Below, piece by piece: positions 28,416-64,000 of a stretch of DNA of 64,000 nucleotides. The notes beneath the pieces were generated by a model that saw nothing but the letters and a program-made list of their open reading frames with translations, ran no database searches and was not told where the DNA came from. The translations under genes were made by a program, and so were the position numbers. Location: contig NC_133223.1 in the NCBI RefSeq assembly GCF_040436345.1, forward strand, positions 15,066,113 through 15,130,112, given 5' to 3'. Numbering within the stretch: position 1 is the stretch's first letter; every line of letters begins with the position of its first letter. The DNA comes from Pagrus major (Eukaryota; Chordata; Actinopteri; Spariformes; Sparidae).

Positions 28416-30004
28416 ACTTTTTTCTTTTCTTTTTTCTTTTCTTTATCTTAAAATGTAGTGAGTATTCTCTGTAAATAAGACGCTTCGACAGACTGTACCG
28501 AGTGGCTCTACGTGCGGCAGGTGGAGGAGAGAAAAATAACGCTAAGGGCTAACACTTCAGTCAGTGGTCACAACGCGTGAGACGGTCCGCCGGAGGAGAC
28601 CACGGCCGGGACTTCTCGACGGAGTCGAGGGAAGAAAAAAGTGTTTAGGAAAATCTTGAATTCTTCACAGAGACGGAGAGAGGAAGAGGAAGAGCTAGAT
28701 GTTTGTCTAGAGACTGCACTGCCACAGCAACACTGTTACAGACAGGGTCGGTACAAAGACGGGGAATAGAGCGTTGCCCTAAATCCATCTACAGCCTTAA
28801 AACAGACAACACAGGAGAACAGGGAAGTGACTGCTGGAATATAACAACACTCCAGCAACAGAAAGAAACAAAACACCACCTTAGCTAAATCTATTGTCTT
28901 TAGGCAGCGGCAAATATTGCCACTGCTCTGCCAGATATGAGCTCACCATAAATGATTTCTGAACCATTGTAGTTAATATACATATATCTATATATACTTT
29001 TTATACATAAGGAAAAGTAATATATAAACTGTGTATGTATGCATGTTTGTTTTGTATTGTATGTATATATTATACAAGCACACAGGACCAGATACATGTC
29101 ACATCCATCGCACATGGCAATCCAAAAACATCTGCCCAGGAGTACAAAACAAAAAAAATAAAATTAAAAACAAGGTTGAGTAAAACAGTTTGCTAACCAT
29201 TTAAAAACAACCCCGGGCAAAAAAAAAAAACGAAGAAACAACCTGTCCAAATGTTACCTCCCCTCGCAAGTGGACTGCTTCTTTCCACATACATCAGGAT
29301 CTTCATGCATCCATGTGTGTGAGGATGTGTGTTTATGAGTGTGTATGTGTGTATACCCGTGCGCGAGCCTCATGCCTTGTCTGCGGAAGTGGAGGTGAGA
29401 AGTGAGAGGATGGGGGTGACCCCCGGGTGATCCTAACCATACTCAGGCCATGCACTACAGGAGGAACCAAAGGAGGGAGAGAGGGGTGAGGGGTGGGGGG
29501 TGTCAAAGGATGAGGTTGCAGAAAAATGGATCAATGTGGGGGTGAGGACAGAGGGGGAGAGGGCCAAGGGGAACAGCTTAGGACTTTTTCTACAGATTGT
29601 CCTCTTACAAACATTAGCAGGCTAGCATTGTGTATACATGTACAGTGTACTTTTATCAATAGTACAGTCGACAACACCTCTGGCCCCACGCTTCGCTTCC
29701 CCCCGTTCAGAGGGCACGGAGAGATGTCTTTGACAGAGGATGGAGAAGAGTTCAAACAGCTGGATGAGGGGCCAGTCGGGGGATAAAAGAGGCAGATCGG
29801 GGATGCTTGGTTTGTGGTCGTGGCATGGGGCTGTTGGCTAGCTGTTGAACCCGGACTGCGTCGGCAACGCTCCGCTGCTGTCAGGGAGGAGAGCAGAGCA
29901 GAGCAGAGCAGTGCTGAGCGGAGCGGAGCTCACCCCCCCGGCCGGGGCAATGGAGAGGCCGTGGGCTGGGGCTGAGACCGGGGCAGGGCGGTTGGTCTGT
30001 GGGC

Positions 30005-63662
<33,658 letters not shown>

Positions 63663-64000
63663 TCATCCAAAAAGGATGACAGTAAATGAATAACACTAAA
63701 AATTCAGAGGAAAGACAGGCAGTAAAAGAGATCCCCCCCCCGTTTATCCCACGATCCTTCACTCGAGTTCACCTAATAAACTACCCTTTTCTTTCCCACC
63801 GACGGCCGATCACAGCATCATTTACTCCTTGTGCTCCAGGTTTTCTCTCAGCGGGCCTTTAGATGACAAGTCTCCGACTAAAATAGTCATGAATCTGGCC
63901 TCTCCCTGTGGCCCCCCGGTTAAAACCAATTGCGATTTCTTTCTGGATGCGGAATCAGTTTCACACCGACGAAGAGGGTTGAGATCAGGCGGTAAGAGAG

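Larger units (their letters stand above)
26872..30004 (-). other. gsk3b: gsk3b 3' untranslated region
   Basis: Runs from the stop codon to the AATAAA at 26900-26895, about 3.1 kb; long 3' UTRs are usual for GSK3B. It contains a GAA microsatellite, A and T tracts and three exact UGUAUAUA sites. Open frames here are low-complexity or lack family motifs. The extent is inferred from the poly(A) signal, not from transcripts. Confidence 0.65.

Noticed and set aside
29526-29786. Open frames inside the gsk3b 3' UTR
   Set aside because: Composition-driven frames without homology signal, downstream of the gsk3b stop codon.

Overview
This window is nuclear DNA of a vertebrate, most likely an acanthomorph teleost fish. 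It carries four protein-coding genes with GT-AG introns and conserved exon phases. The introns and intergenic DNA are AT-rich and full of microsatellites, tRNA-derived SINEs and short inverted-repeat DNA elements of the kind common in fish. There is no bacterial, plasmid or phage content and no CRISPR array. No intact transposase or viral gene was recognised.

Layout: 1-2.0 kb is repeat-rich flank. 2.0-8.0 kb (minus) is a CD200-receptor gene (cd200r1-like): signal peptide, two Ig domains, one membrane span and a short tail with the conserved PYASY block. 8.0-11.0 kb is intergenic and ends in a promoter with an RFX-type X-box. 11.1-17.6 kb (plus) is cfap91 (maats1), a cilium/flagellum axonemal protein; all 17 coding exons could be joined in frame to 731 residues. 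17.6-20.7 kb holds a likely nr1i2 promoter, a non-coding first exon and intron 1. 20.7-24.95 kb (plus) is nr1i2 (pregnane X receptor), 8 coding exons, 410 residues. 26.9-64 kb (minus) is gsk3b (glycogen synthase kinase 3 beta), 11 coding exons, 421 residues, with a ~3.1 kb 3' UTR, very long introns and a GC-rich first-exon region at the right edge.

cfap91, nr1i2 and gsk3b are also neighbours on human chromosome 3q13, so this is a conserved vertebrate block. The genes do not form a pathway: myeloid inhibition, axoneme assembly, xenobiotic sensing and a signalling kinase. nr1i2 and gsk3b are convergent.

I found no convincing new biological system. The most useful second looks are: a CD200R tail with NSIY where mammals have NPLY; the X-box upstream of cfap91; two degraded repeats carrying the start of a RecQ-like helicase; several nested transposon insertions; a 51-bp near-perfect palindrome; and three exact Pumilio sites in the gsk3b 3' UTR. 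All calls come from reading the sequence by eye; exon edges were checked by splice dinucleotides and phase, not by alignment or RNA data.
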